From the NCBI RefSeq assembly GCF_963664075.1, contig NZ_OY760916.1, forward strand, positions 4,051,001-4,115,000: a stretch of 64,000 nt of DNA, written 5' to 3'. Below the pieces are notes generated by a model. It made no database searches. It had not been told where the DNA came from and saw only the letters and a list, made by a program, of their open reading frames with translations. Shown piece after piece: positions 7,619 through 17,395 of this stretch. The stretch's first letter is position 1; each line of letters starts with the position of its first letter. The stretch comes from an uncultured Desulfobulbus sp. Its GTDB lineage: Bacteria; Desulfobacterota; Desulfobulbia; Desulfobulbales; Desulfobulbaceae. The position numbers were made by a program, and so were the translations under genes.

Positions 7619-10543
7619 TTATAGATTCAGGACCTCATCAAACAACGCTTTATCCTGCTGAATCTTATCGCCGTTACCAACGGTAACCCGGTTACGCTCT
7701 TCCTGGAGCCGTGCAAAATGCGGAGCAAAGCCTCGCAGATCATCCACGCCCGTACGCACGATTTCCTCCACCCGCTGCTGACGAAACTCCCTGGTGACAC
7801 CGGCCAGATAGTTATTCCGCGCTGTGGCCCCCTTGGCTGCAGGGCCCTGATGCGGATTGGCTGTTCCATAGGCACCAACCACCAACTGTTGCATTGACTC
7901 CGGCGACAAATCCAAACCTCCGATCACCTGAGGCAGGGCCTCATAGGCATCATAGGTTTTCTTCACCTGGGGATCCCGGTAACTGATCATGCCAAAGTTA
8001 CCGGTGAGGTGGTTGAACTGAATAAAGCAGCCGTAGGCACCTCCCATCTGGCGGACTGTATTCCAGAGGTAGTCACGGGACATCCAGGTTCGTAGAACCT
8101 CAAAGCTGCCGTTATAGACGCTGACATCGGGAAAGAGGGTACATGTCTGAATGTTATAGACAACCTCGGCGGAGGTGGCCAGCCCCTGCCGCTTGGGAAC
8201 CGGTGGAAAATTGAGTGTTGCGGCTGGCAGCCCCCCTTGCGGCAGGGCTTTGACCAGGCCAAGTCCGGCATGCTGAACACGGACAATGTCCTTATCATCG
8301 GCAGTCACCGAAATCACCATCCCCTGTCGGACAAAGAGCTGATCACAAATCTGCCGCAGGGCTGCATGCAGCTTGGCCTCACCATTAACATAGTCAGCGG
8401 CCAGTTGTTTCAGATGGAGGTAAGCGGTCACGCCATGTACCTGCTCATTGAGACGACCGGCCTGACTGAGGTGAGAAAAAGCACGGGTAGCCGCCAGTGA
8501 ATAGCCCTCGCTCTGCACCGAGTGTTCCGCCCAGGCAAACTCCCGCTGAAGAATCTCTTCGAGGTGATGCTCGTCGGAGAAATCCACGGAGGTCAGAACC
8601 TCGGTCACCAACTCAATGGCCTGCTCAAGATAGGAGGACAGCGCCTTGACATGGAGCCAGAGAATCGGCCGGACAGTGTCACGATCCCCCATTTGTGAAT
8701 AGGCCTGAAACGAATGCGAGAAGTCGCCGGTACAGATGTTGATCGCCTTGGCAAACTGCATGTAGTCTTTATTGACCGTCCCGATCTCGGTGACGATGGT
8801 GGCAAAGAGATCCAGGTAGGGGAGCACCTCAAGGGGCAGCGTCGAGCAATCAAAGCCGATATCCAGATAGCAGATACCGTTGGTCTCCAGGTCATTGACC
8901 AGCAACTCAACCTCACCCAGGGTGGTCGGCTTGACCTCATGAAAGGGGGGGTGTTTGTCCAGGTCGTCCAGACCAAGGCGAGGGAGTTTGCGCAGGTCAT
9001 CAACCGTGTTGGCTTCTGCCTGCAGGGCCATCAACTCCTGGGTACGCTTGACCAGTTGCTTACGGCCTGCGTCATCTAACGAGGCGTTAAAAGCCTCCAG
9101 TCGTTGCTGCTCCTCAAGAACATTCTGAGCCATTTTTTCCGGATCCGGTGCCAAGGTCACGGTGACCGTGGCCGGGTTGTCCAGCAGGTAGGCGCGAATC
9201 AGCTCTTCAAAATAGCCCTCTTCAAGTGCCTCGCGACGAATCTGGGCCAGCAGGTCATCGATCTCCAGCACATCAAAGGGACTCATCCCTCCCTTCATTG
9301 CTGGCAGGGATTTCCCGATCAAATCCAGACCACGCTGGGCCTTGTTCATCTCTTCCCGAACCGAAAACTCATATTTGTTCAATTCCGAGAGCATCAGCTC
9401 ATGATCCAGCCCCTGGTCAACCATGCGGGTCAAAGTGGCCTTGTACATGGCCAGGAAGTGGTCACGCTTCTCGGCGTCTGTCCCGACGAGGTAGGTAATG
9501 ATCAGACTTTTGATGCTGGAGTTGGCCAGAAAAAGTCCACCAAAGTCCTTACAGACCCCCGAGTTAAACACGGCCTTTTTCAGCGGTGAGCCATCCGAGT
9601 TAAAGAGAATATTGGCAATAATCTGAAAGGCCGTGTTGAGCTTACGATCGGTGATGGTGCCAATGGCGGAACTGATAGCCAGAAAGGTCCGCTGTTCCGT
9701 GGGACTGCCCGGCTGAACGGGATAGGTGTCCTCAAGAGACACGGGAGCAGACACGTCCTTGCCAGGTTTAATCTCAGCCTTGTCCACCGGGCCATCAAAC
9801 TGAGCGAGGAAACGATCCTGCACAAAGGCCAGCTCCTTTTCCAGATCCGCATCACCATAAAAAAAGAGGGTGGCATTTGAGGGGTGATAATGGGAGCGGT
9901 GAAACTCGACAAACTGCTCATAGCTCAAATCAGGAATACGTTTGGGATCACCACCGGACTCATGGGCATAGGTCGATTCCGGCATCAGCCCCTGATAGAT
10001 GTGATGGAAGAGCGAACGGATCGGATCGGAGAAGGCCCCCTTCATCTCGTTAAAGACCACCCCCATGTGCTGCAGCTTATCCTCCTCGTTTTCCAGGTGG
10101 TAGTGCCAGCCTTCCTGCTCAAAGGTGGACTGAAGCAGCAGCGGATTGAAGACCACATCACAGTAGACATCCATGATGTTGAAGTACTCTTTCTCGTTTC
10201 TGGTTGCAAAGGGATACCAGGTCGTATCAGAGCCGGTCATGGCGTTGAGGAAGGTCATGAGGCCGCCCTTGTTGATCTCGCCAAAGACATCCTTGACCGG
10301 ATATTTCTGAGAGCCCATCAGCACCGAATGTTCAAGAATGTGGGCCACGCCGGTGGAATCCTCAGGGACAGTGCGAAACGCAGCACAAAACGTTTTGTTG
10401 GGGTCCTGATTCTTCATGGCAACGGCCTGGCAACCGAGCACCGCATGGGTGAAGAGATAGACTGTCGAGTTTACTTCCTCGACAAAAGAAACGCGATCCA
10501 GGGTGAAACCGTGATACGTCGAGCCAAGGGAAAATGTGGTCAT
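7619..10543 (-). CDS. M16C metalloprotease, PreP/Cym1-like
   Basis: 974 residues, the usual length for presequence-protease-type M16C enzymes. The inverted zinc motif HxxEH is HILEHS at about residues 67-72, followed by the M16C-typical SQKYPVKDVFGEINKGGLMTFLNAMTGSDTTWYP segment; VFNEMKGAFSDP carries the second glutamate region. The remaining domains are the duplicated inactive halves that close around unfolded peptides. Probably degrades peptides in the cytoplasm or periplasm; no signal peptide is visible. ATG at 10543 with GGAG 4 bases upstream; dtd ends only 12 bases away, so dtd, and possibly rsmE, may be co-transcribed with it. Confidence 0.9.
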   Translation of the reverse strand: MTTFSLGSTYHGFTLDRVSFVEEVNSTVYLFTHAVLGCQAVAMKNQDPNKTFCAAFRTVPEDSTGVAHILEHSVLMGSQKYPVKDVFGEINKGGLMTFLNAMTGSDTTWYPFATRNEKEYFNIMDVYCDVVFNPLLLQSTFEQEGWHYHLENEEDKLQHMGVVFNEMKGAFSDPIRSLFHHIYQGLMPESTYAHESGGDPKRIPDLSYEQFVEFHRSHYHPSNATLFFYGDADLEKELAFVQDRFLAQFDGPVDKAEIKPGKDVSAPVSLEDTYPVQPGSPTEQRTFLAISSAIGTITDRKLNTAFQIIANILFNSDGSPLKKAVFNSGVCKDFGGLFLANSSIKSLIITYLVGTDAEKRDHFLAMYKATLTRMVDQGLDHELMLSELNKYEFSVREEMNKAQRGLDLIGKSLPAMKGGMSPFDVLEIDDLLAQIRREALEEGYFEELIRAYLLDNPATVTVTLAPDPEKMAQNVLEEQQRLEAFNASLDDAGRKQLVKRTQELMALQAEANTVDDLRKLPRLGLDDLDKHPPFHEVKPTTLGEVELLVNDLETNGICYLDIGFDCSTLPLEVLPYLDLFATIVTEIGTVNKDYMQFAKAINICTGDFSHSFQAYSQMGDRDTVRPILWLHVKALSSYLEQAIELVTEVLTSVDFSDEHHLEEILQREFAWAEHSVQSEGYSLAATRAFSHLSQAGRLNEQVHGVTAYLHLKQLAADYVNGEAKLHAALRQICDQLFVRQGMVISVTADDKDIVRVQHAGLGLVKALPQGGLPAATLNFPPVPKRQGLATSAEVVYNIQTCTLFPDVSVYNGSFEVLRTWMSRDYLWNTVRQMGGAYGCFIQFNHLTGNFGMISYRDPQVKKTYDAYEALPQVIGGLDLSPESMQQLVVGAYGTANPHQGPAAKGATARNNYLAGVTREFRQQRVEEIVRTGVDDLRGFAPHFARLQEERNRVTVGNGDKIQQDKALFDEVLNL

Positions 10544-10555
10544 AGCACTCCGTTG

Positions 10556-11005
10556 TCAGAATTGTTTATGGGAATCTAAAAGGATGGTGACCGGGCCATC
10601 GTTTGTCAAGGAGACGTCCATCATGGCCTGAAACACACCGGACTCTGTGTGAATATTCCGTTGACGGCACAACTCAATAAACCGGTCGTACAGATCTTTG
10701 GCAACCTCTGGGGGGGCAGCATCATTCCAGGACGGTCGACGCCCTTTGCGGCAGTCACCGCAGAGGGTGAACTGGCTGACCACCAGAAGCTCTCCTCCGA
10801 TATCATCTAAGGAGAGATTCATCCGTTCCTGGTCATCTTCAAAGATACGGAGGTGTTGGATTTTGTCGACCATCCACACCATATCTTTTTCCGTATCGCC
10901 TTGATGTACTCCCAAGAGGACAAGCAGGCCTTGGCCGATGGTACCGGTGATGACACCGTCCACCTCAACCTTGGCCGTTGAGACACGTTGAACAACAGCT
11001 CGCAT
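10556..11005 (-). CDS. dtd: D-aminoacyl-tRNA deacylase
   Basis: 149 residues. Begins MRAVVQRVSTAKVEVDG and contains LLVVSQFTLCGDCRKGRRPSW and TESGVFQAMMDVSLTNDGPVT, the SQFTL and NxGPVT signatures of DTD. It removes D-amino acids mischarged onto tRNA. The family start is the ATG at 11005; an ATG three codons upstream (11014) is possible and neither has a clear ribosome site. The usual GxxxSQFTLxAxxxKGxRPSF block has Cys in place of Ala, a minor change. Confidence 0.92.
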   Translation of the reverse strand: MRAVVQRVSTAKVEVDGVITGTIGQGLLVLLGVHQGDTEKDMVWMVDKIQHLRIFEDDQERMNLSLDDIGGELLVVSQFTLCGDCRKGRRPSWNDAAPPEVAKDLYDRFIELCRQRNIHTESGVFQAMMDVSLTNDGPVTILLDSHKQF

Positions 11006-11099
11006 ATTTATCATCTATAAGAAAAAGTTACTATCGACCTGCATTCATGGACATCATCGTCGCCTGATGCAGAGGCTCTCTTCATCTATGAGGTTTTCC

Positions 11100-11834
11100 C
11101 TAAAGGCGTGAGCATTCAGGATCAAGAGCACCACAGAGATATTGGACAATCGACACAGAGGCCAGGGCAGCGGTCTCGCCACGGAGAATGCGTGGCCCTA
11201 AAGAAAATGAAGAAAAGTGCTGCGCTTGGAGAAAGGCAATCTCCTCCTGGTGAATGCCCCCCTCAGGTCCCAGCAGCAGACAGATTGGACCCGGCTGTTC
11301 TAAAAAGTCGGTCGGCAGAGAGCGATGTTGCTCCGCCTCCCAGGCAACCAGTCGATGGGTATAGGGAAGGTAGTCGGCAGCATCAAGGGGCGTGACTGGT
11401 AAAATGCGCATGGGGGTGACTCGGTGGGATTGTTTGCAGGCCTCGATCATGATCCGCTGCCAGCGCTCAATCGGATTTCGTTCTCCCCGATTTTCACAGT
11501 AACGAGAAACCAGGGGAAGAAAAGTGTGCACTCCAAGCTCGGTTGCCTTTTGGACAACCAGGTCCATTTTTTTACCTTTCAAAAGACACTGGGCCAGAGT
11601 CAGCGGTGCAGGAGACGTATCACGCTCTTCTCGGCTGGCGAGAATCTCGGCCACCACCTGCTGCTTTTCCACCCTCACCAGGGTCGCTGTATGCACGCCC
11701 CCCAGGCCGTCAAAAAACTCGGCCTGCTGGTCAGGTTTCAGTCTCAGCACCATCGCCATATGCCTGGCTTCCTGGCCGGTGATGGTAATCAGGTTGTTCT
11801 CAATGGAATCAGGGGAAATATAAAAGCGTCGCAT
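11100..11834 (-). CDS. rsmE: 16S rRNA (uracil-1498-N3)-methyltransferase
   Basis: 244 residues. N-terminal PUA-like domain starting MRRFYI with GQEARHMAMVLRLKPDQ, then a SPOUT trefoil-knot domain with KATELGV, ICLLLGPEGGI and LGPRILRGETAALAS. The LGPEGG and LRxETA motifs form the SAM-binding knot. It methylates U1498 in the ribosomal decoding region. Placed upstream of dtd with an 85-bp gap. Confidence 0.93.
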   Translation of the reverse strand: MRRFYISPDSIENNLITITGQEARHMAMVLRLKPDQQAEFFDGLGGVHTATLVRVEKQQVVAEILASREERDTSPAPLTLAQCLLKGKKMDLVVQKATELGVHTFLPLVSRYCENRGERNPIERWQRIMIEACKQSHRVTPMRILPVTPLDAADYLPYTHRLVAWEAEQHRSLPTDFLEQPGPICLLLGPEGGIHQEEIAFLQAQHFSSFSLGPRILRGETAALASVSIVQYLCGALDPECSRL

Positions 11835-11903
11835 AGCGTATTTTTAGCATAAAATAAAGAGAGCTGCATGCATTGTGGTACACAAACCAAAACCGGAAAA
11901 ATC

Positions 11904-12057
11904 GTACGCGATCACGGGGCACCATCTGCTGTGTTATCGGCCTTTTGGGTACCGACGTACGCTGCACAGGCCGATGCCTAGTTCGAAGGCACCCCGCAAT
12001 CGCTTACAGGTACGAATATACGGGGGCGTGTCCGGAGCTTCCCCCCTGATCGGTTAC
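11904..12057 (-). repeat. IS66-type MITE, copy A (intact, 8-bp target duplication)
   Basis: A 154-bp element without coding capacity. On the minus strand it starts GTAACCGATCAGGGGGG and ends with the complement of GTACGCGATCACGGGG, i.e. imperfect terminal inverted repeats of GTAAGCGATCA type. The 8-mer GAAAAATC is present exactly on both sides (11896-11903 and 12058-12065), the target duplication. The element is in reverse orientation compared with copies B and C, and its internal segment (CTAGGCATCGGCCTGTGCAG) matches them closely. Confidence 0.88.
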
Positions 12058-12065
12058 GAAAAATC

Positions 12066-12627
12066 AGTTTCCAGCCGAATTTTGCTGCCTCAGCAGAGGA
12101 GGAGGTACGGAAAATAATCTCGAGTTCAACCAAGATAAAGACCAAAAAATAATCAAAAATTTACAAACAAATAAATTGCACCATATCAACACGATATGAC
12201 ACATATTCTTCATAGCCCCACTCAAAAACCAGGAAGATGGGAGGTTGACATTGAACCAGCTTCATGTTTCCATGCCTGAATTTACGCTAGTTTTCTCTCA
12301 ATCTACATTGGTATAAAATTAGCCAACATTTTCACAAACAAATCAAAGAGCCCTCCAAAAATAATTGAACTATGTAGAAGATATACAAAATGAGGTCTAC
12401 ATACGAATCAATCCACTCAAGATATTCTGCATAAAATTCAAATAACAAGAATTTAATCAATTCCATTTTATTAATTTTATACAGTATACAAATTCAATAA
12501 TACAAAATAATCTTTCCTCCAACCTAACAAGCACATCAATATTGATCCGGAAAACAAATCATAATATTCAACGATTCAATTTTCTTGAATCGAAAATCTC
12601 AAAAGTCATACACGAGGTTATTCTTTT
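12066..12627. other. AT-rich upstream region of the NAGGN operon, no gene seen
   Basis: About 560 bp of strongly AT-rich DNA with stops in all frames and no convincing reading frame or RNA. It presumably holds the promoter of the osmoprotectant operon. A small dyad CATATC-AACAC-GATATG lies at 12182-12198 and could be an operator, but nothing further supports this. The base composition differs sharply from both flanks. Confidence 0.5.
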
Positions 12628-14403
12628 ATGTGTGGTATTTGCGGCGAAATCCAATTCTCCGATACACCTCCATCCCTTACACCTTTAGAACAGATGATGG
12701 ACCGCATGGTCCCCAGAGGACCAGATGCGTCCGGAGTCTACCGCCACGCTCAGGTCGCTTTTGCTCACCGGCGCCTGAAAATTATTGATCTCAGTGAAAA
12801 AGCCCGTCAGCCGATGAGCGATCCCGAGCTTGGCCTGGCCGTGGTCTTTAATGGCTGTATATATAATTACCCAGAGATACGCCAGGAGCTGCAAGGACTT
12901 GGCTATCATTTTTTTTCACACGGCGATACCGAGGTCATTCTCAAGGCATGGCATGCCTGGGGCCCTGCCTGTGTTGAACGGTTTAACGGCATGTTTGCCT
13001 TTGCCATCCATGAACGTGAGAGTAACCGAGTCATCATCGCTCGCGACCGACTTGGAATCAAACCGCTCTACTACGCAAACCTGGGAAGCAAAGGCGTTCG
13101 TTTCGCCTCCAGCCTGCCCGCCTTGCTGGCAGCCGGTGATGTGGACACCCGCATCGACCCGGTTGCCCTCCATCACTATCTTCACTGGCATGCGGTGGTT
13201 CCTCCGCCCCACACCATACTCTCAGGTATTCGAAAACTGCCACCGGCAACACTTCGCATCTATGAGCCAGATGGTAGATGCAGCGATCACAATTACTGGC
13301 AGATGCGGGTCGAACAGACAGACCAGGATCGGACACTGACTGCGGAACAATGGCAAGAGGGGCTACTTGAACACCTTCGCGCTGCCGTACGTAGAAGAAT
13401 GATCGCCGACGTCCCCGTGGGCGTGCTCCTCTCCGGCGGCGTCGACTCCAGCCTCCTGGTTGGTCTTCTGACAGAAGAGGGCCAACGGGGCCTGAACACC
13501 TTTTCCGTGGGGTTTGAAGAGGCTGGAGGTGAAAAGGGTGATGAATTTGAATATTCAGACATCATAGCCCAGCGCTTTGCCACCAACCATCACCGTATCT
13601 TCGTCCGCTCTGATCGCCTTCTGGAAACCCTTCCGCAAACCTTTGCAGCCATGTCCGAACCCATGGTCAGCTACGACAACGTTGGTTTTTTCCTCCTTTC
13701 CCAGGAGGTGGCCAAACATGTCAAGGTCGTCCAGAGCGGGCAGGGTGCAGATGAAGTCTTTGGCGGCTATCACTGGTATCCGCCGTTGGTGAACAGTGAA
13801 AACCCGGTCGATGACTACTGTCGGGTCTTTTTTGATCGCGACCAGGAGGAGTTCGCCCGAACCGTGCATCCGGATTATCTCCACTCCGATTACAGTCGGT
13901 CATTTGTCCAACAGGCCTTTGCCCAACCAGGAGCGTCCAAAGCCGTGGACAAGGCCTTCCGCCTGGACACGACCATCATGCTTGCCGACGATCCGGTGAA
14001 ACGGGTGGACAACATGACCATGGCCTGGAGCCTGGAGGCCAGGGTTCCATTCCTGGATCATGAGCTGGTCGATTATGCAGGTCATATTCCCGCAGCGCTC
14101 AAACTCAAAGATGGCGGCAAATGGATCTTAAAAGAAGCTGCGCGCCGGGTAATTCCCAGCACGGTTATCGACCGCCCCAAAGGCTATTTTCCAGTTCCAG
14201 CGCTCAAATACATCCAAGGACCGTATCTGGAGTTTGTCCGCACCTATCTCACCAACGAAAAAGCCCGGCAGCGTGGACTTTTTCGGCAGGAGTATATCGA
14301 CATGCTCCTCAAGGAACCCGATCAGCATATCACCCCCTTGCGTGGCTCCAAACTTTGGCAGGTAGCTCTCTTGGAGATGTGGCTGCAGACCCATGAAATA
14401 TAG
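12628..14403 (+). CDS. asnO: N-acetylglutaminylglutamine amidotransferase (asparagine synthase family)
   Basis: 591 residues. N-terminal class II glutamine amidotransferase domain with catalytic Cys2 (MCGICGEI) and family motifs VPRGPDASGVY, AHRRLKIIDLS and VFNGCIYNYPEIR; C-terminal asparagine-synthase ATP-pyrophosphatase domain with the PP-loop VLLSGGVDSSLL. Together with the next two genes it matches the NAGGN operon in which this enzyme amidates the dipeptide N-acetylglutaminylglutamine to an osmoprotectant. On its own it would be called AsnB; the adjacency to the fused GNAT/ATP-grasp gene decides the call. ATG at 12628 with ACGAGG 10 bases upstream. Confidence 0.88.
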   Translation: MCGICGEIQFSDTPPSLTPLEQMMDRMVPRGPDASGVYRHAQVAFAHRRLKIIDLSEKARQPMSDPELGLAVVFNGCIYNYPEIRQELQGLGYHFFSHGDTEVILKAWHAWGPACVERFNGMFAFAIHERESNRVIIARDRLGIKPLYYANLGSKGVRFASSLPALLAAGDVDTRIDPVALHHYLHWHAVVPPPHTILSGIRKLPPATLRIYEPDGRCSDHNYWQMRVEQTDQDRTLTAEQWQEGLLEHLRAAVRRRMIADVPVGVLLSGGVDSSLLVGLLTEEGQRGLNTFSVGFEEAGGEKGDEFEYSDIIAQRFATNHHRIFVRSDRLLETLPQTFAAMSEPMVSYDNVGFFLLSQEVAKHVKVVQSGQGADEVFGGYHWYPPLVNSENPVDDYCRVFFDRDQEEFARTVHPDYLHSDYSRSFVQQAFAQPGASKAVDKAFRLDTTIMLADDPVKRVDNMTMAWSLEARVPFLDHELVDYAGHIPAALKLKDGGKWILKEAARRVIPSTVIDRPKGYFPVPALKYIQGPYLEFVRTYLTNEKARQRGLFRQEYIDMLLKEPDQHITPLRGSKLWQVALLEMWLQTHEI

Positions 14404-14493
14404 CCTGCATCCATGATGCGTGAAACACTCCACAAGCATATTTGCACACAGATTCGATGACCAACAACATTTCGGGACAGAAGGAACACGACC

Positions 14494-16248
14494 ATGAGTA
14501 AGGAAGACTGTAACAACCCCATGGATCCCTCATGCATGGCCTCTCTCAAACACTGGGGAAAACCGATACGCAAAAAACGGTTCGCCACCATGAAGAGGGA
14601 AGTCAGCGTCGACTGTGGATGGGGGCGCCTCATCTTTGGGCAAACCTTTCAAGACCCCAAACGGCTTGCTGAGACTATCCGGAAAGAAAAATGGGGGCGG
14701 CGGGATATCGCCATGTACATGCGTGATCCCCATGTGGTGATCTCCTATGCGCCCCAGGAACTGTTTATTGACCCCTCGCTGACCTATCGGCTGGATTTTA
14801 AGAATTACCGTGTTCCCCAGCAGGAGCCCACGGGTGTCCTGGTCCGTCCCATTCGTCTCAGCGACGACGAGCAGGAGCTCAACCGCATTTACCGTTCATG
14901 GGGCATGCTACCCAGCTACGAGGGATTTTACGCCAAGGCTGCCAAGGATGATGCCATCTGCGTTCTCGTGGCGATAGCCCCGGACACAGGGGCCATTATC
15001 GGCGCAATCACCGGAGTGGACCATTACAAAGCCATGCATGACCCGGACAACGGCACCAGCCTCTGGGCCCTGGCTGTGGACCAGCATTGTGGCTTTGCCC
15101 GGGTGGGGGAGACCCTGGTACGGGAACTGATTATGTCGTTCATGGAACGGGAACGTAGCTTTATTGATCTCTCGGTGATGCATACCAACAGTGAGGCCAT
15201 AGCCCTCTACGACAAACTCGGTTTCGAGCAGGTGCCGGTCTATGTGATCAAAAAGAAAAATCCCATCAATGAGCCGCTCTTTCTGGGGCCCGATCCAGAG
15301 GACAAACTCAATATCTACGCCCGCATCATCACCGATGAGGCACGCAGACGCGGTATTGGCGTGGAGGTCCTTGACTGCGAAAACGGTTTCTTTGAGCTCT
15401 GCCTGGGAGGAAGGCGTATCGTCTGCCGGGAATCCTTGAGCGAGCTGACGTCGGCCATTGCCATGAGCCGCTGCGATGACAAGGCCGTGACCCGGCGCCT
15501 ACTCAAAAAGGCAGGGATTCGTGTGCCTGCCCAGAAAGTAATCACCTCAAAGACAGAAGCGGTCGATTTTCTTGGCCGCCATAAAAAGGTGGTGGTGAAA
15601 CCGGCACGCGGCGAACAGGGCGCAGGGGTTTTTGTTGACCTGGACAACAGGACAGAAGTGATCGAGGCGTATAAAAAAGCAAAAAAAATCTGCGATAAGA
15701 TCATCATGGAGCGGTATGTATCGGGTGAGGATCTGCGCCTGATTGTCATAGACTACAAGCATGTGGCCTCCGCCGTACGCCGCCCAGCCTCCATCAGTGG
15801 TAATGGACTTTTGAGCGTACGCGAGCTGATTGCTAAACAGAGCCGCCGCCGAGCAGCGGCCACCGATGGGGAGAGCACCATCCCCTTAGATGACGAGACC
15901 TGTCGAACCATCAAACGCCAGGGCTACAGCCTGGATGACGTCCTCCCCGAAGGACAAAGCCTGATGGTACGAAAAACAGCCAACCTCCATACCGGGGGCA
16001 CGATTCACGATGTCACCAACCAGATTCACCCTTCACTGATTCAGGCCGCGGAAACCGCAGCACAGGCCCTGCAGATACCGGTGGTGGGGTTTGATTTTCT
16101 GGTCCCAGATCTCACCGGGCCCGATTACGTGTTCATTGAGGCCAACGAGCGACCGGGCCTGGCAAACCATGAGCCCCAGCCCACGGCAGAGCGCTTTATC
16201 GATCTGCTCTTCCCCCAAACCAGATCCTTTGCTGAGGCCAAGGCATGA
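14494..16248 (+). CDS. ngg: N-acetylglutaminylglutamine synthetase (GNAT + ATP-grasp)
   Basis: 584 residues. After a short N-terminal region there is a GNAT acetyltransferase domain (about residues 110-250: VRPIRLSDDEQELNRIYRSWGM, ALAVDQHCGFARVGETLVREL, NSEAIALYDKLGFEQV), then an ATP-grasp ligase (about 290-580: KKAGIRVPAQKV, VVVKPARGEQGAGVFV, IMERYVSGEDLRL, FIEANERPGLANHEPQP). The fusion acetylates glutamine and ligates a second glutamine, the step before amidation by the upstream enzyme. Preceded by an AAGGA site; overlaps the peptidase gene by four bases (ATGA). Confidence 0.9.
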   Translation: MSKEDCNNPMDPSCMASLKHWGKPIRKKRFATMKREVSVDCGWGRLIFGQTFQDPKRLAETIRKEKWGRRDIAMYMRDPHVVISYAPQELFIDPSLTYRLDFKNYRVPQQEPTGVLVRPIRLSDDEQELNRIYRSWGMLPSYEGFYAKAAKDDAICVLVAIAPDTGAIIGAITGVDHYKAMHDPDNGTSLWALAVDQHCGFARVGETLVRELIMSFMERERSFIDLSVMHTNSEAIALYDKLGFEQVPVYVIKKKNPINEPLFLGPDPEDKLNIYARIITDEARRRGIGVEVLDCENGFFELCLGGRRIVCRESLSELTSAIAMSRCDDKAVTRRLLKKAGIRVPAQKVITSKTEAVDFLGRHKKVVVKPARGEQGAGVFVDLDNRTEVIEAYKKAKKICDKIIMERYVSGEDLRLIVIDYKHVASAVRRPASISGNGLLSVRELIAKQSRRRAAATDGESTIPLDDETCRTIKRQGYSLDDVLPEGQSLMVRKTANLHTGGTIHDVTNQIHPSLIQAAETAAQALQIPVVGFDFLVPDLTGPDYVFIEANERPGLANHEPQPTAERFIDLLFPQTRSFAEAKA

Positions 16249-17378
16249 GAATTCCCATAGATCGAAACTATATTTTAGAGCTCCTGGAGACTTTTCTCGC
16301 CATTCCCAGCCCTTCGGGCATGACCGATGAAATGGTCCGCGCTGTCTGTGGCGAGCTGGACAGGTTGGAAATTCCCTACGAACTGACCCGCCGCGGGGCG
16401 ATTCGCGCCCATCTTGCGGGGGAACAGGGGGATCCGCGTCGGGCCATTGTCACCCACCTTGATACCTTGGGTGCCATGGTCAATGGATTGAAAAAAAATG
16501 GGCGTTTAAGCGTAGTGCCCATCGGTACCTGGTCGGCTCGCTTTGCCGAGGGAGCTCGGGTCCTGGTGCACAGTGATAATGGACAGGTCACCCGTGGAAC
16601 GATCCTGCCGCTGAAAGCTTCTGGCCATCGCTACAATGAAGAGATTGATACGCAGCCCGCGTCCTGGAACAATCTTGAAATTCGCATCGATGAAAATCTT
16701 CCTTCTCTGGACGCGCTCTGGGAATATGGTTTGCGCATTGGAGATTTTGTCTCTGTTGATTCCAACTTCGAGGCAACTCCGAGCGGATTTATCAATGCCC
16801 GCCATCTGGACGACAAGGCAGGTGTGGCGGCGGTGCTGGCGGCGGCGAAATCAATCAAGGAACACAACCTTCCCATCCCTCTTACCACCTATCTGCTCTT
16901 TACCATCTCCGAGGAGGTCGGCGTAGGTGCCTCGCATATTCTCCACGGTGACGTTGCAGAGATGATCTCCATTGATAACGGCACCCTGGCCCCTGACCAA
17001 AATACCAGCGAGATGGGGGTCACCCTGGCGATGAAAGATTCCAGCGGTCCCTTTGATATCCATCTGACCAGGCACCTGATCAATCTTTCCATGCAGCAGG
17101 AGATCGAGTTCAGCCGCGATATTTTCCTTCATTACCGCAGCGATGCTGCTGCTGCCCTGGAGGCGGGCAATGATATCCGTACCGCCCTGATATGCTTTGG
17201 CTTGGACGCCTCCCATGGCTATGAGCGGGCCCATCTCAACTCACTGAGTGCGGTGGCAACGCTTGTTGCTGCCTACCTCAGCTCACAGCCGCTCTTTGCC
17301 GAGGATGTCAACGTCATCGGCCCGGAGACCGAATACCCAATGATCGCCTCGTCAAGCGAGAGTAAGCCCAAAGGGTAA
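16245..17378 (+). CDS. NAGGN-system M42-family peptidase
   Basis: 377 residues. M42/M20-type zinc aminopeptidase fold: THLDTLGAMV (first metal His), NARHLDDKAGVAAVLAA (bridging Asp), FTISEEVGVGAS (catalytic Glu-Glu), then SIDNGT and a C-terminal DASHGYERAH. The start lies inside the ngg stop (ATGA overlap), so it is translationally coupled. In NAGGN operons this peptidase is the third conserved member; its role may be in turnover of the dipeptide when osmotic stress ends (inference). Confidence 0.87.
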   Translation: MRIPIDRNYILELLETFLAIPSPSGMTDEMVRAVCGELDRLEIPYELTRRGAIRAHLAGEQGDPRRAIVTHLDTLGAMVNGLKKNGRLSVVPIGTWSARFAEGARVLVHSDNGQVTRGTILPLKASGHRYNEEIDTQPASWNNLEIRIDENLPSLDALWEYGLRIGDFVSVDSNFEATPSGFINARHLDDKAGVAAVLAAAKSIKEHNLPIPLTTYLLFTISEEVGVGASHILHGDVAEMISIDNGTLAPDQNTSEMGVTLAMKDSSGPFDIHLTRHLINLSMQQEIEFSRDIFLHYRSDAAAALEAGNDIRTALICFGLDASHGYERAHLNSLSAVATLVAAYLSSQPLFAEDVNVIGPETEYPMIASSSESKPKG

Positions 17379-17395
17379 CTCAACATCCGTCGCCT

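Noticed and set aside
9884-10579. Open frame of 231 codons on the plus strand
   Set aside because: Antisense to the M16 protease; composition and lack of a ribosome site mark it as a shadow.
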